Shown piece after piece: positions 55,891 to 64,000 of a DNA stretch of 64,000 nucleotides; position 1 is the first letter of the stretch; every line of letters starts with the position of its first letter. A program made the position numbers and the translations under genes. The notes beneath the pieces are model-generated. The model made no database searches. It saw only the letters and a program-made list of their open reading frames with translations, and was not told the origin of the DNA. The stretch spans positions 754,661 to 818,660 of the forward strand of contig NZ_JH636434.1 of the NCBI RefSeq assembly GCF_000255655.1, given 5' to 3'. Source of the DNA: Schlesneria paludicola DSM 18645 (GTDB lineage: Bacteria > Planctomycetota > Planctomycetia > Planctomycetales > Planctomycetaceae).

Positions 55891-56961
55891 TCACTGCTCC
55901 ACGGATTCATCGCAAGAATCAACAATTTCGATCAGCTCTGAATTGCCATTTCTTCGATCGTAGACCTTCGTGCCTGGCGACACATGCTCAAACATGTGAT
56001 AGTCAAATTCCAGGGGATTGATTCGCGCCGGGTTTACTTCGGCCCAATCCAGGACGCAATCGTACTCGGTCGTCGACTTCTTCAAGTGAACGGATCTGAG
56101 CGTCGTCCGGATCGGAACCCAAATTCCGTTCCTTTGTACCCAGTCGGCGGTCACTTCGAACGGAACGGGCTCCGAATCACTTAACGGCCTCAACAGTGAA
56201 ATCGTCATGCGACGGCAGGTGAATCCATTCGCAGGATCAATCTCAAGCGTCCGTCGCCAACGGCCGAGATTGAATTCAATGTCATAGTGCAGTTGAACGC
56301 AACCGTTTTCCAGATGTTTCAGCGAGACGGTCGTGACGCGAGAGGAATGACGTTTCAACACCACCTCAATCTCATTATTTAAGGAGCGGAGATCCCGCTC
56401 GTCCGTCATCCCCACCACCGAAGGATTCAGAATGGTCGAAAAGCAATGAATACCGTGATCTTCCGGTGGCCTGATCGAAAGTTGATTGAACCCAAAATCT
56501 TCGTCTGATTGATTGCCGATCTTGGACCAACCGGCGCTATAGTCGCCATTCCGCGTGAAGTACACCATGATTGGACGCATGCGTGGTTTTGTAATATACC
56601 TGCCCTCTTTGATCTGCCGCTCCACTTCCGCGGGATCCTCGCTCGCAGCTTCCATTCCCATCGCGGCTTCTCCGTGATACTCATACCGCAGGCACGCTTC
56701 CGGATGGTCGAAAACATAGCGCAACCTTGCCTTCTGATTGACTGACACTCCATCTGCTTCGGTGGTCGTGTGTCGAACCGTGGCCGTGAAGATGCCGGAC
56801 TTGAGTTCGCGACGGGCAGCGATCATGGCGTCGATCAACCTTTGTGCCTCGTCCGAAATCACCGCCGGCCCGATCTCGTCACCCCTCACGGGTTCGACGT
56901 GTTGAAAGCAACACACAAGACCACACATTCCTACGGCAAGCAGCAACGGCGATGTTCGCAT
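55891..56961 (-). CDS. Exported hypothetical protein, possible lipoprotein-carrier-like fold
   Basis: A 356-residue protein with a Sec-type signal peptide (MRTSPLLLAVGMCGLVCCFQ, cut before GDE). The body is beta-rich, with alternating charged and hydrophobic residues: LKSGIFTATVRHTTTEADGV, CVQLHYDIEFNLGRWRRTLE and FEVTADWVQRNGIWVPIRTT. This style resembles LolA/LolB-like or outer-membrane-lipoprotein-sorting proteins common in planctomycetes, but no diagnostic motif is present. The final residues are Asp/Glu-rich. No operon partner. Confidence 0.6.
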   Translation of the reverse strand: MRTSPLLLAVGMCGLVCCFQHVEPVRGDEIGPAVISDEAQRLIDAMIAARRELKSGIFTATVRHTTTEADGVSVNQKARLRYVFDHPEACLRYEYHGEAAMGMEAASEDPAEVERQIKEGRYITKPRMRPIMVYFTRNGDYSAGWSKIGNQSDEDFGFNQLSIRPPEDHGIHCFSTILNPSVVGMTDERDLRSLNNEIEVVLKRHSSRVTTVSLKHLENGCVQLHYDIEFNLGRWRRTLEIDPANGFTCRRMTISLLRPLSDSEPVPFEVTADWVQRNGIWVPIRTTLRSVHLKKSTTEYDCVLDWAEVNPARINPLEFDYHMFEHVSPGTKVYDRRNGNSELIEIVDSCDESVEQ

Positions 56962-57587
56962 TGAGAACGTCCTTTGACACAGGAATCACTCACGGAGGAT
57001 GCACAATCGTGTTACAAAGATCACGGTCTATCGGGATGGCATCATCGCGTCAATTCGAATTGACAATCATCCGATCGCATTGAGCGTCGTGAGCTATCCA
57101 CCTTGATCTGGCCAACTTCCGTTGGACAATTTGTGTAACCGTTCACAAGCCGGGGACTGGCTCATCTTCCCGCGGCAAAATGTTAGATTGCATCCGATCG
57201 ATGAACCGTGGATTCCAATGAACCAGGAAGATGAGCCTACCCCCTCACTTCACACTGTGAATAGTCCCCAAGTTGGCGGATTCCCTCAAACAAATTATCC
57301 GCCTCAACGCGTGGCTCAATTGACGTCATTGCATCAGGGCGTCACCCTGACGAGGAATTCGCCCCAACAATTTTCAAGCCGCAGGCTGCCCCCCAGATAT
57401 TCCCTCATTGCCAGCGTTTTCCTCGTTGTCAAGCTCCCGCTTGGCAACGCTTCTGATGTGTCAAAAGAGGTGCACGAGGAAACGTAGTAATAAGCAACTC
57501 GAACAAAACGTTCGCCCCGGAGATTGTTGGCGTCGCGAACTTTCCAACAGATTCAAGTTTGAGTGCACAAGGTATACGTATCGCGCT
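56962..57587. other. Intergenic region with a family B repeat
   Basis: Divergent between the secreted unknown and the SAM hydroxide adenosyltransferase gene. It holds repeat copy 57149-57244. Frames open across it (57122-57487 and the upstream extension of the next gene from 57408) run through the repeat and have no family features. Confidence 0.4.
57149..57244. repeat. Dispersed stem-loop repeat, family B, copy 2 (inverted)
   Basis: It begins CCGGGGACTGGCTCATCTTCC and ends GGAAGATGAGCCTACCCC, an imperfect inverted pair. The centre GTGGATTCCA is the reverse complement of the TGGAAATCCAC centre of copy 29288, with one base missing. It is in the opposite orientation to the copies at 29288 and 61425. 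Confidence 0.7.
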
Positions 57588-58406
57588 ATGTCATCGCCGC
57601 CCCTTACCCATCGACCTTGCATCACGTTTCTCACCGACTTTGGCACGCGCGACACGTACGTTGGCCAGATGAAGGGAGTTGCCATTGGAATCAATCCCAA
57701 TCTGCATTTGGTCGATTTATCGCACGAAATCCCGCCGCAACAGGTCCTTCGCGGTGCTTACGCCTGGAATGATGGTATCGACGCCTTTCCCAAAGGAACC
57801 GTACATGTCGGTGTCGTCGATCCGGGAGTCGGTTCCGATCGCAGACTGATCGCCGCCGAAATCGAAGGCCAACGATTTGTCTGTCCGGACAACGGGCTGC
57901 TCTCGGTCATCCTGGAACGATCAACACTTCAACGAGCTGTCGTACTCGATCAACCACGTTGGTGGAGATCAATTGTTTCAAGCACATTCCACGGCCGCGA
58001 CATCCTGACGCCCGTCGCCGCGGCCTGGTCACTGGGACACGACATCCGTGAATTGGGATCAACACTCACCACCCCCATTGTGACATTGCCGCTGCCGCGC
58101 AAGTCAAAGGGCCGCAATTCCGTGTCTGGCCAGGTTGTCGAAATCGACCACTTCGGCAACCTGATCACCAACATCGATGCCAGCGACCTGCCAAAAACGT
58201 TTGCGTCATTCAAAGTCGAGATTGGCTCATTTCCAATCCTGGGACTGACACACTGCTACGCTGAGGGAGACCCCGGAGAACCGATGACTTTAGTGGGTAG
58301 CGCGGGGCGACTCGAAATTGCCGTTCGTGATGGAAGTGCCGCAGAAGAATTTCAGTCGCCACTTGGACAGCGGATTACGGTTCGCTGGACGGAGGTCGCC
58401 CAATGA
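57588..58406 (+). CDS. SAM hydroxide adenosyltransferase (S-adenosyl-L-methionine hydrolase, DUF62)
   Basis: 272 residues from ATG 57588 (MSSPPLTHRPCITFLTDFGT); the frame extends to 57408. The enzyme splits SAM into adenosine and methionine using a bound hydroxide. Family motifs are TDFGTRDTYVGQMKGV near residue 15, VGVVDPGVGSDRRLI near 72 and FVCPDNGLLS near 93. HFGNLITNI near 185 is the conserved C-terminal strand motif. Its stop codon overlaps the bioD start in ATGA, so the two are coupled. Confidence 0.87.
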   Translation: MSSPPLTHRPCITFLTDFGTRDTYVGQMKGVAIGINPNLHLVDLSHEIPPQQVLRGAYAWNDGIDAFPKGTVHVGVVDPGVGSDRRLIAAEIEGQRFVCPDNGLLSVILERSTLQRAVVLDQPRWWRSIVSSTFHGRDILTPVAAAWSLGHDIRELGSTLTTPIVTLPLPRKSKGRNSVSGQVVEIDHFGNLITNIDASDLPKTFASFKVEIGSFPILGLTHCYAEGDPGEPMTLVGSAGRLEIAVRDGSAAEEFQSPLGQRITVRWTEVAQ

Positions 58407-59140
58407 CAGAACATCACTTGAACAACGCCTTGTTCGTCACCGGAACAGATACCAACGTTGGAAAAACGCATGTGACCTGCCTGATTGCACGGCAGTTGAT
58501 CGAACGCGGCCTGAAAGTCGCCGCCTATAAGCCCGCCTGTTCCGGTGCGATCGGATATCCTTCATCGCCTCCGATCGACGGCCAATACCGCTGGGATGAT
58601 ATTGAACGCCTGAAAACAGTTATCGGCGGTCATTGGACAGATGAGACGATTTGCCCGCAACGTTTTTTGGCACCCGTTGCGCCGCCCGTTGCCGCACAAC
58701 TCGAAGGCAGGCAGGTTGACTTTGAACGGCTGGTGTCGGGGGCCGCACGGTTTCCGAATACCGACATACTGTTGATCGAAGGGGCCGGGGGCTGGCTGTC
58801 TCCCGTCACCGAAACTCAGACAGTCGCCGATCTGGCTCGGGAACTCGGCGCGCCGATTTTGATCGTAGCCCGATCAGGCCTGGGCACCATCAATCATACG
58901 CTGCTGACTGTGGAGTCGATTCGATCACGCGGACTCGCGATTGCAGGGATCGTGTTGAACAGCGTTGTCGCCGATCCAGACGATCTCTCCGTGCAAACGA
59001 ACGCCGATGAAATCGAGGCCCGCAGTGGTGTTCCCGTATTCGGTACCGTCGCCTATCAGTCGGAGTCGGAATTGCGTCGAGCGGGTCAGCCAGTCACAAT
59101 TCGTTGGGAATCGCTGGCCACCCGTTCAAAACGACAATGA
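58403..59140 (+). CDS. bioD: ATP-dependent dethiobiotin synthetase BioD
   Basis: A 245-residue protein that carboxylates and closes 7,8-diaminopelargonic acid to dethiobiotin in biotin synthesis. The P-loop is VTGTDTNVGKTHVTC near residues 12-26 with the lysine of the Walker A motif. YKPACSG near 40 is the substrate loop, and LLIEGAGGWLSPVT near 115 carries the conserved Glu-Gly-Ala-Gly-Gly. Length is typical. No other bio gene is present. It overlaps the upstream SAM hydrolase gene by four bases. Confidence 0.93.
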   Translation: MTEHHLNNALFVTGTDTNVGKTHVTCLIARQLIERGLKVAAYKPACSGAIGYPSSPPIDGQYRWDDIERLKTVIGGHWTDETICPQRFLAPVAPPVAAQLEGRQVDFERLVSGAARFPNTDILLIEGAGGWLSPVTETQTVADLARELGAPILIVARSGLGTINHTLLTVESIRSRGLAIAGIVLNSVVADPDDLSVQTNADEIEARSGVPVFGTVAYQSESELRRAGQPVTIRWESLATRSKRQ

Positions 59141-59211
59141 CTCAAGGACACAGACTCAAGATTGCACCGAGCCGTTCGCGATGAGTTCGTGACCCGCCAA
59201 AGGAATGCGAC

Positions 59212-60843
59212 ATGCCGATGGAAGTGAGTTGCGGGCAGTGTCACGGCCGATTGCTGGTCGAAACGCCGGGCGAGATCGTCGCCTGTCCGCATTGCAGAGC
59301 GCATCTGATGACCCCGCTGCCCGCCCCACAGCCATCCGACCCACCCTCGGCTCCGCATGCGTCTCGATCATCAAATCTCGTGAACGAACAACTCGAAGCG
59401 ATCAGACGATTCTCGGCCGTAACGATTGTCGCCAAAGGCTCGGTTGCGCCCTTGTTTGATGAGCCCGCGCCAATTCAGTCACGACTGTTTGAACCGGGCC
59501 ATCCCGAGAATCACAGCACGCCTTCGAACCTCGACTTGAGGGTGAATCCACCGCAAGACGTGGACGCGACCGAGTCCGTCATCGAACAGAACTCCGCCAA
59601 TTCCGATATTCCGTTTGAAGAGGATGGCGACCATTCCGACATTCATTCGGATGCCGTCAACTCCGACAATGTCGTTGACTTGGAGGGCGACAGCGGATTC
59701 CCACAGGACCAGTTTGCGATCCCCGACACCCGTGTGGCACTTCCTGACATTTATCCGCAACCAGAGAAACCCATGCCATTGATGGAGGGATCGGCCTCCA
59801 CGCCGGGCCCAGTTGGTAGACCCGACTTTTCCTGGATGTCGGATCACAGGCGGGCCACACCCGCCGCGTCAAATGCGGGTGTGGCACTCAATCTCAGCCT
59901 GACATCGGCCGAGATGCAAAGCGTGCCTCCCACCGATCCAGGCGTCTCCGAGTCGGAACGCCCGCAGAGTCCCCTTCCTGCCGCGATGGATGCGGCGTCA
60001 CCATTCAATGATTTCACGGCCACGTCGCCCCACACACCTGCGGTTCCCAGGCCGCAGACTTTCCACACGCACGACACCAATGACCGAAATCCGGGGTCGG
60101 AACAGGCGAAGGCCGCACGTTCGTCCATGGCAATGCTTCTGCTCGTCATCGGAAGCTACGCCAGTTTGCTCACGATCTATGTGGTCTACCTCAGCCTCTT
60201 CGGACGACAATCTCAGTTGGAAAGTCTGCCTGACCTGAAGACGGTCCAGCAATTGGGTGGTCGAGCTGTGGTCCCTCGCCCCGCGAATCTGTTGCCACCG
60301 GGACACGATTTGCGATTGGGCGAAGCAAGACGGTACGGAAATCTGATCGCGACACCCCTGCGCGTCACACGCGGCCCAATCGCGTTCACCCACTTTTCGG
60401 GTGATCCAACTCAAGTCCGCGCGATGTCCGCCCCCGTGCTCAAGCTCTGGATCAAATTCGAAAATGTCTCGACCAACCAGGTGATCGCCCCGCTCGATAC
60501 GACGCTGATGTTTTTTCGGCGGATCGTTAACGATCGTGTCGCATCCTATAACGCCATCTTTCCGGTTGCACAGCGGAAACAGCCGGCAACTCATTTCCCC
60601 TTCGATCGCATTGCCGAGGACAGCGAATGGCGCATCGTCGGACAACACACAAACGAAGTGCTTGAACCCCATCAATCGTTCGAGACCTTCATTCCTTCGG
60701 AAGAACATCTCGACGACCTGACCGGCGAAATCATCTGGCGCGTTCACTTTCGCAAAGGTCACGGTCCAAAGTCAGGGAACGGCGTAACGACCTTGATCGA
60801 CGTGCACTTTCAGAGCGATCAGATCACGGCCGATCCCGCGTAG
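59212..60843 (+). CDS. Zinc-ribbon membrane protein with long disordered linker
   Basis: A 543-residue protein. The N-terminal zinc ribbon has CGQC (7-10) and CPHC (25-28). A long Pro/Ser/Asp-rich disordered region (about 35-300) leads to one membrane helix (MAMLLLVIGSYASLLTIYVV near 310). The C-terminal 200 residues form a soluble beta-rich domain, likely outside the cytoplasm (FEPHQSFETFIPSEEHLD type segment near 480). The stop codon TAG at 60841-60843 is the first three bases of a dispersed repeat. It may be co-transcribed with bioD (71-base gap), but function is unknown. Confidence 0.75.
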   Translation: MPMEVSCGQCHGRLLVETPGEIVACPHCRAHLMTPLPAPQPSDPPSAPHASRSSNLVNEQLEAIRRFSAVTIVAKGSVAPLFDEPAPIQSRLFEPGHPENHSTPSNLDLRVNPPQDVDATESVIEQNSANSDIPFEEDGDHSDIHSDAVNSDNVVDLEGDSGFPQDQFAIPDTRVALPDIYPQPEKPMPLMEGSASTPGPVGRPDFSWMSDHRRATPAASNAGVALNLSLTSAEMQSVPPTDPGVSESERPQSPLPAAMDAASPFNDFTATSPHTPAVPRPQTFHTHDTNDRNPGSEQAKAARSSMAMLLLVIGSYASLLTIYVVYLSLFGRQSQLESLPDLKTVQQLGGRAVVPRPANLLPPGHDLRLGEARRYGNLIATPLRVTRGPIAFTHFSGDPTQVRAMSAPVLKLWIKFENVSTNQVIAPLDTTLMFFRRIVNDRVASYNAIFPVAQRKQPATHFPFDRIAEDSEWRIVGQHTNEVLEPHQSFETFIPSEEHLDDLTGEIIWRVHFRKGHGPKSGNGVTTLIDVHFQSDQITADPA

Positions 60844-60945
60844 CAGCCTGTTGAAGTAACGAGGACAGGCACCTCGGCGTTCACGATGTCATGGCATTTT
60901 TTAAACTGGTCGGAGCCAGTCCCCGTTACTTCAACAGGCTGGTAG
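60841..60945. repeat. Dispersed stem-loop repeat, family A, copy 2
   Basis: Perfect 18 bp inverted arms, CAGCCTGTTGAAGTAACG (60844-60861) and CGTTACTTCAACAGGCTG (60924-60941). The interior GACAGGCACCTCGGCGTTCA, TGTCATGGCATTTTTT and GGAGCCAGTCCCC matches copy 30664. The first three bases are the stop codon of the preceding gene. Confidence 0.85.
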
Positions 60946-61013
60946 GGATGCAGCGTGGCCAACATGCTGTCGACCGGGATTCAGCCGAGTGATCCGCTGC
61001 TTATCATCGTGTC

Positions 61014-61033
61014 GTTTCCAAACGTTTGGAAAC
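61014..61033. promoter_or_regulatory. Perfect 20 bp palindrome, operator-like
   Basis: GTTTCCAAACGTTTGGAAAC is a perfect palindrome with an AACGTT centre, as in many LacI-family operators. No regulator gene is nearby, and the nearest downstream start is the small ORF at 61183, so the target is uncertain. Confidence 0.4.
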
Positions 61034-61182
61034 AACAGCGGTTTTGATCGAGACAGATCACAATGAATTCGTATCATCAGACACGCACCGAATGGGCGCT
61101 ACTGCGCACGTCGAAATACGGTGATCGATTCGTGACCAATCGAAACTCGTTCGGCACTCAAAGCGAGTAAGGTGAGGACCAT

Positions 61183-61314
61183 ATGGTGGACCGACACTTA
61201 AACGAGATGGAAACGCAGGCAGTTAGAGCAACAACAGCGGCCATGTTGCTCAATTCGATCAAGACGATCAAAACGCGATATCGACGCAATTGGTTATTGC
61301 AAAACACCTTATGA
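61183..61314 (+). CDS. Possible small protein of 43 residues
   Basis: An ATG at 61183 follows AAGGTGAGG by five bases, a good ribosome binding site. The product reads MVDRHLNEMETQAVRATTAA and continues through a Lys/Arg-rich helix to LLQNTL. It is amphipathic and basic, with no known family. It sits 150 bases after the operator-like palindrome. The evidence is the ribosome binding site and helix character only. Confidence 0.3.
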   Translation: MVDRHLNEMETQAVRATTAAMLLNSIKTIKTRYRRNWLLQNTL

Positions 61315-61424
61315 AACAAGACAGTCAAGTGAATCAAGATGCTCACAAAATTCTGGGGGGCCGGCTTGAATTCACGCGGAACTTGGGGGGATTACGGGGA
61401 ACCCGCTCACTGCCCAAAGAGAGT

Positions 61425-61522
61425 GGGACAGGCACATCGTCCCGGTTAAATTGAAATCCAGAGTGCATCGACAAGGTCAATCCTTCCCTTATACCGCGGG
61501 AAAATGAGCCGGTCCCCGGCCT
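61425..61522. repeat. Dispersed stem-loop repeat, family B, copy 3
   Basis: It begins GGGACAGGCACATCGTCCC and ends GGGAAAATGAGCCGGTCCCC, with the central TTGAAATCCAG shared (with changes) by the copies at 29288 and 57149. Same orientation as copy 29288. Confidence 0.7.
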
Positions 61523-61783
61523 GTGAACGGATAAGGATGTCCGGCCGGAATGACGTGGGACGATGCGGTCGCCGAAATTCCCGGCCGATCGCTGCTCGAT
61601 GCATCGTCATCTCGTTCTTTGACAATCTGCAAAACGAAACGCCCCCTCGCTGCCATCGGAGAGCGCACCGACGCATCGCGTTTTGAATCAGATCTGATTC
61701 GCTCGTTGTCCCATCAAGGTCGCGTTATGCTGGCGGGACGCACAGTGCTCATCAACAGCGATCCTCATTCTGCGAGAGCGACT

Positions 61784-63610
61784 ATGACTGGCTTCCATGT
61801 TCGGCGCGTTTTGCTTTGCGTACTTGCCATGGGATTCGTCCAGGGACAATTGGCCTCGGTTCTGATGGCCGAGGAAACTGTCATTTCGGTTGAAACTTCC
61901 ATGACGCCTCCCAATTGGGCGCTCCTGGAACGCGAGTTGTTGCGGCAGAATGTTGCGGCTTGCCGCGAGTACTTCGAAAAATATTTCGACGAACGTGGCT
62001 GGCTGTTGTGTGTCGAACGTTGGGGGGGCGACGATGGCCCCGATGACGCCATCGAAAACTGTCTCGACTGGCCGATCCTGCACGCGCTGGGGGCCAGTGA
62101 TGACATCTTGCGAATGTACAAGCTGGCGTGGGAAGGACACCTTCGACAGTACACGCTCGCCAAAACGGTTGAAGTCCCCTTCGCTCGCGATGGAATGTAC
62201 TACAAAGAATTCCCCGTGATGATGGACTGGCTGCACAACGCAGAAGGACTGGTTGTCTTTAACCTGCAGGGCCTGTCCGATCCCAATGATCGACGTTTTT
62301 CGGAGCGTGTGAAACGATACGCCGGGTTCTATTTGAACGAAGATCCTGGCGCGCCGAACTATGATCCCCAACACAAAATCATTCGCAGCATGTTCAATGG
62401 CAGTCGTGGCCCCCTGCTGCGTAAGACCACAGGGCTCGATTGGGCCGGCGATCCGATCGAAGTTGAAAACCGATTTCGCCCCGGCCACGGAGAAACATCG
62501 TATGCCCAAATGCTCGAGCACTTCAAAGACTACAACGATACCGTCGGGGACCACCCTCAGAATCTGAAGTCCACGACCTTGGCATTCAACGCCTTTGCGC
62601 TAACGCATGACGACAAGTATCGCAAATGGCTACTTGAATATGTCGATGCTTGGCGCGAAAGGATGCGGGCCAACTCGAACATCATCCCCACCAACGTCGG
62701 ATTGGACGGAAAGATCGGCAGTGATGCGGGCGGACACTGGTGGGGCGGCGTCTACGGCTGGGGATTCACGGTCTATGACCCGGCATCAAAAAAAATGGCC
62801 AGCCGCAACCAACACGAAGCGGGGCTTCAAGGATTTATCAATGCGTATGCTCTGACGGGCGATGACCGATATCTTGACCCGTGGCGCAAGCAGATGGATG
62901 CGGTCAACGCCAACAAAAAGATCGAGAATGGAACGACGCTGTACCCTCGGATGTTCGGTGAGCAGGGGTGGTACGATTTTGTCCCCGAAAAATACTCCGC
63001 CGGTGCGACGGAGATCGCCTACTTCACCATGAAGGCTGACGATCTAGAACGAATCGCTGCGAACCCCTGGATGACTTACCTTCGCGGAAAGAACCCCGAG
63101 TTTCCCGAACAGGCTCTCCGCGGCGATTTAGCGCTGATTGGAAAACAGGTTCGCGGCCTGCGTGACGATCGGACCACACCCGATACACGTCTGGCGGACG
63201 ATCCGATGAAGTACAATCCCGCAAGTGTGACGTCACTGATTCAATTGGCGCTGGGCGGATTGCATCCGGGTCGAAGCGGCTCGGCACTCCATTGTCGGCT
63301 GCGATACTTTGACCCGGTCAACCGACGCGCCGGTTTCCCCGAGGATGTTGCGGCACTGATCGAAGAAATGACCGAGGATCACGTCACTGTCACGCTCGTC
63401 AACATCAACCAACTGGATTGCCGAAAACTGATTGTCCAGGCAGGGGGGTATGGTGAACACCAATTCCTGTCGCTGGACTCGGGCGACAAGCAACAACCGT
63501 TGAACACGAATCACCTGATCGTGAACCTCGCCCCCGGATCAGGAACGCGGCTGAAGCTGACCATGAAACGCTACGCCCATCCACCGACGATGGCCTTCCC
63601 GTGGAATTAG
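61784..63610 (+). CDS. Secreted protein with six-hairpin glycosidase-like fold
   Basis: The frame opens at 61550, but ATG 61784 (MTGFHVRRVLLCVLAMGFVQ) starts a signal peptide ending near MAEE, giving 608 residues. The body is alpha-helical with Trp/Asp/Tyr-rich repeats typical of (alpha/alpha)6 barrels: WGGDDGPDDAIENCLDWPIL, FPVMMDWLHNAEGLVVFNL, DAGGHWWGGVYGWGF and NQHEAGLQGFINAYALTGDD. The last 100 residues are a beta domain. A role on polysaccharides outside the cytoplasm is plausible. No catalytic acid can be assigned with confidence. Confidence 0.7.
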   Translation: MTGFHVRRVLLCVLAMGFVQGQLASVLMAEETVISVETSMTPPNWALLERELLRQNVAACREYFEKYFDERGWLLCVERWGGDDGPDDAIENCLDWPILHALGASDDILRMYKLAWEGHLRQYTLAKTVEVPFARDGMYYKEFPVMMDWLHNAEGLVVFNLQGLSDPNDRRFSERVKRYAGFYLNEDPGAPNYDPQHKIIRSMFNGSRGPLLRKTTGLDWAGDPIEVENRFRPGHGETSYAQMLEHFKDYNDTVGDHPQNLKSTTLAFNAFALTHDDKYRKWLLEYVDAWRERMRANSNIIPTNVGLDGKIGSDAGGHWWGGVYGWGFTVYDPASKKMASRNQHEAGLQGFINAYALTGDDRYLDPWRKQMDAVNANKKIENGTTLYPRMFGEQGWYDFVPEKYSAGATEIAYFTMKADDLERIAANPWMTYLRGKNPEFPEQALRGDLALIGKQVRGLRDDRTTPDTRLADDPMKYNPASVTSLIQLALGGLHPGRSGSALHCRLRYFDPVNRRAGFPEDVAALIEEMTEDHVTVTLVNINQLDCRKLIVQAGGYGEHQFLSLDSGDKQQPLNTNHLIVNLAPGSGTRLKLTMKRYAHPPTMAFPWN

Positions 63611-63715
63611 AGCTCCAGACCTAAACCGACAGATTGACGAACTCATGCCAGGCAGACCCACGGGCCTGCAAGTGACGCTCAGGAACCTAACAGAAGAGAG
63701 TAGCGCGATGCGCCA

Positions 63716-64000
63716 CTAGAACTTATGGCCGGGCTTCGGGCCATTCTGAGTTTGGGTCAGGATTTCAGGCCCCGACTCGGTCACCAGGATCGAATGCTCG
63801 AACTGGGCGGAGAGAGACAAGTCCATGGTTCGAACCGTCCACTTGTCGCGCGTGTCGAGCATCGTCCGCCAGGTACCGATGTTCAACATCGGCTCGACGG
63901 TGAATGACATTCCGGGTTCGATCACGATTTGAGACGCACCCGTCTTCGGAAGATAGTGCGGAACACCCGGTTCCTGATGGAACTCACGTCCCAGCCCGTG
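63716..64000 (-). CDS. map: Methionine aminopeptidase, C-terminal part (runs off the window)
   Basis: The last 94 codons of a type I methionine aminopeptidase, which removes the initiator Met from new proteins. Visible are [19 protein letters not shown] (the metal-ligand His at the window edge), then [13 protein letters not shown] with a metal-binding Glu, and [17 protein letters not shown] with the final Glu-His region. The TAG stop is at 63718-63716. The N-terminal part lies beyond 64000. Confidence 0.9.
   Translation of the reverse strand, partial: HGLGREFHQEPGVPHYLPKTGASQIVIEPGMSFTVEPMLNIGTWRTMLDTRDKWTVRTMDLSLSAQFEHSILVTESGPEILTQTQNGPKPGHKF

Larger units (their letters stand above)
60946..61783. 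other. Intergenic region with palindrome, small ORF and family B repeat
   Basis: About 840 bases between the zinc-ribbon gene and the secreted protein gene. It holds a 20 bp palindrome (61014-61033), a possible 43-residue ORF (61183-61314) and repeat copy 61425-61522. The upstream extension of the next gene's frame (from 61550) has no protein character. Confidence 0.4.

Noticed and set aside
57122-57487. 121-residue frame before the SAM hydrolase gene
   Set aside because: Its first 35 codons lie in a family B repeat; a similar peptide (RSQAGDxLIFPR) appears when the copy at 61425 is translated, which reflects the repeat and not a protein family.

Overview
The window reads as a piece of a planctomycete chromosome of moderate GC content. 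The strongest lineage markers are a large PSD1/PSCyt1 (DUF1549/DUF1553) cytochrome-c-like protein flanked by two DUF1501 proteins, FG-GAP and leucine-rich-repeat secreted proteins, a VWA/STN/Gly-Met protein, and many secreted or membrane proteins of types seen mainly in planctomycetes. A Schlesneria-like member is possible, but that is only a guess from composition and gene style. I see no prophage, no intact insertion sequence and no CRISPR array.

Layout. 1-5.8 kb: the 5' end of a divergent gene, a tiny membrane protein, a secreted protein, and a VWA-STN protein whose reading frame appears to continue across an A9 run into a TPR/DUF2135-like protein. 5.8-15.3 kb: housekeeping genes (ispG, a fliJ-like gene, argC, a rhomboid protease, a Sua5-type tRNA-modification gene), a creatininase-family amidohydrolase, an EamA transporter, an FG-GAP protein and tRNA-Cys with a clear terminator. 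15.6-23.1 kb: a coupled tandem triplet of two-helix membrane proteins, an RDD-family membrane protein, a methyltransferase, an LRR protein and a GT87-type glycosyltransferase. 23.3-28.7 kb: a macro-domain protein, an MgtA-type Mg2+ ATPase behind a leader with two inverted repeats, and a large unknown membrane-anchored protein. 28.9-36.3 kb is all on the minus strand: initiator tRNA-Met, two LPS-type glycosyltransferases (GT4 and heptosyltransferase GT9), an HNH nuclease, a TrmH-family RNA methyltransferase and an M3 oligopeptidase.

36.5-46.2 kb: a thioredoxin-like lipoprotein, an alpha/beta hydrolase, an FHA-domain membrane protein, a clan-CD (caspase-like) protein coupled to a VWA/glutamine-amidotransferase-like membrane protein, an APC amino-acid transporter and trpF. 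46.2-52.8 kb: the DUF1501 - PSD1 - DUF1501 block. 52.8-54.0 kb is the longest stretch without a convincing gene. 54.0-64.0 kb: a secreted Gln/Tyr- and Thr/Ala-rich protein, a DUF3592 protein, a secreted unknown, a SAM hydroxide adenosyltransferase translationally coupled to bioD, a zinc-ribbon membrane protein, a secreted six-hairpin-like protein and the 3' part of a methionine aminopeptidase gene that runs off the window.

The two features that look least ordinary are (i) the -1 frame relationship at the A9 run at 4370-4378, which would join two ORFs into one protein of about 1299 residues, and (ii) five copies of short stem-loop repeats of two related families. All five are intergenic; three sit at or within a few bases of the stop codon of a gene, and two of those contain that stop codon.
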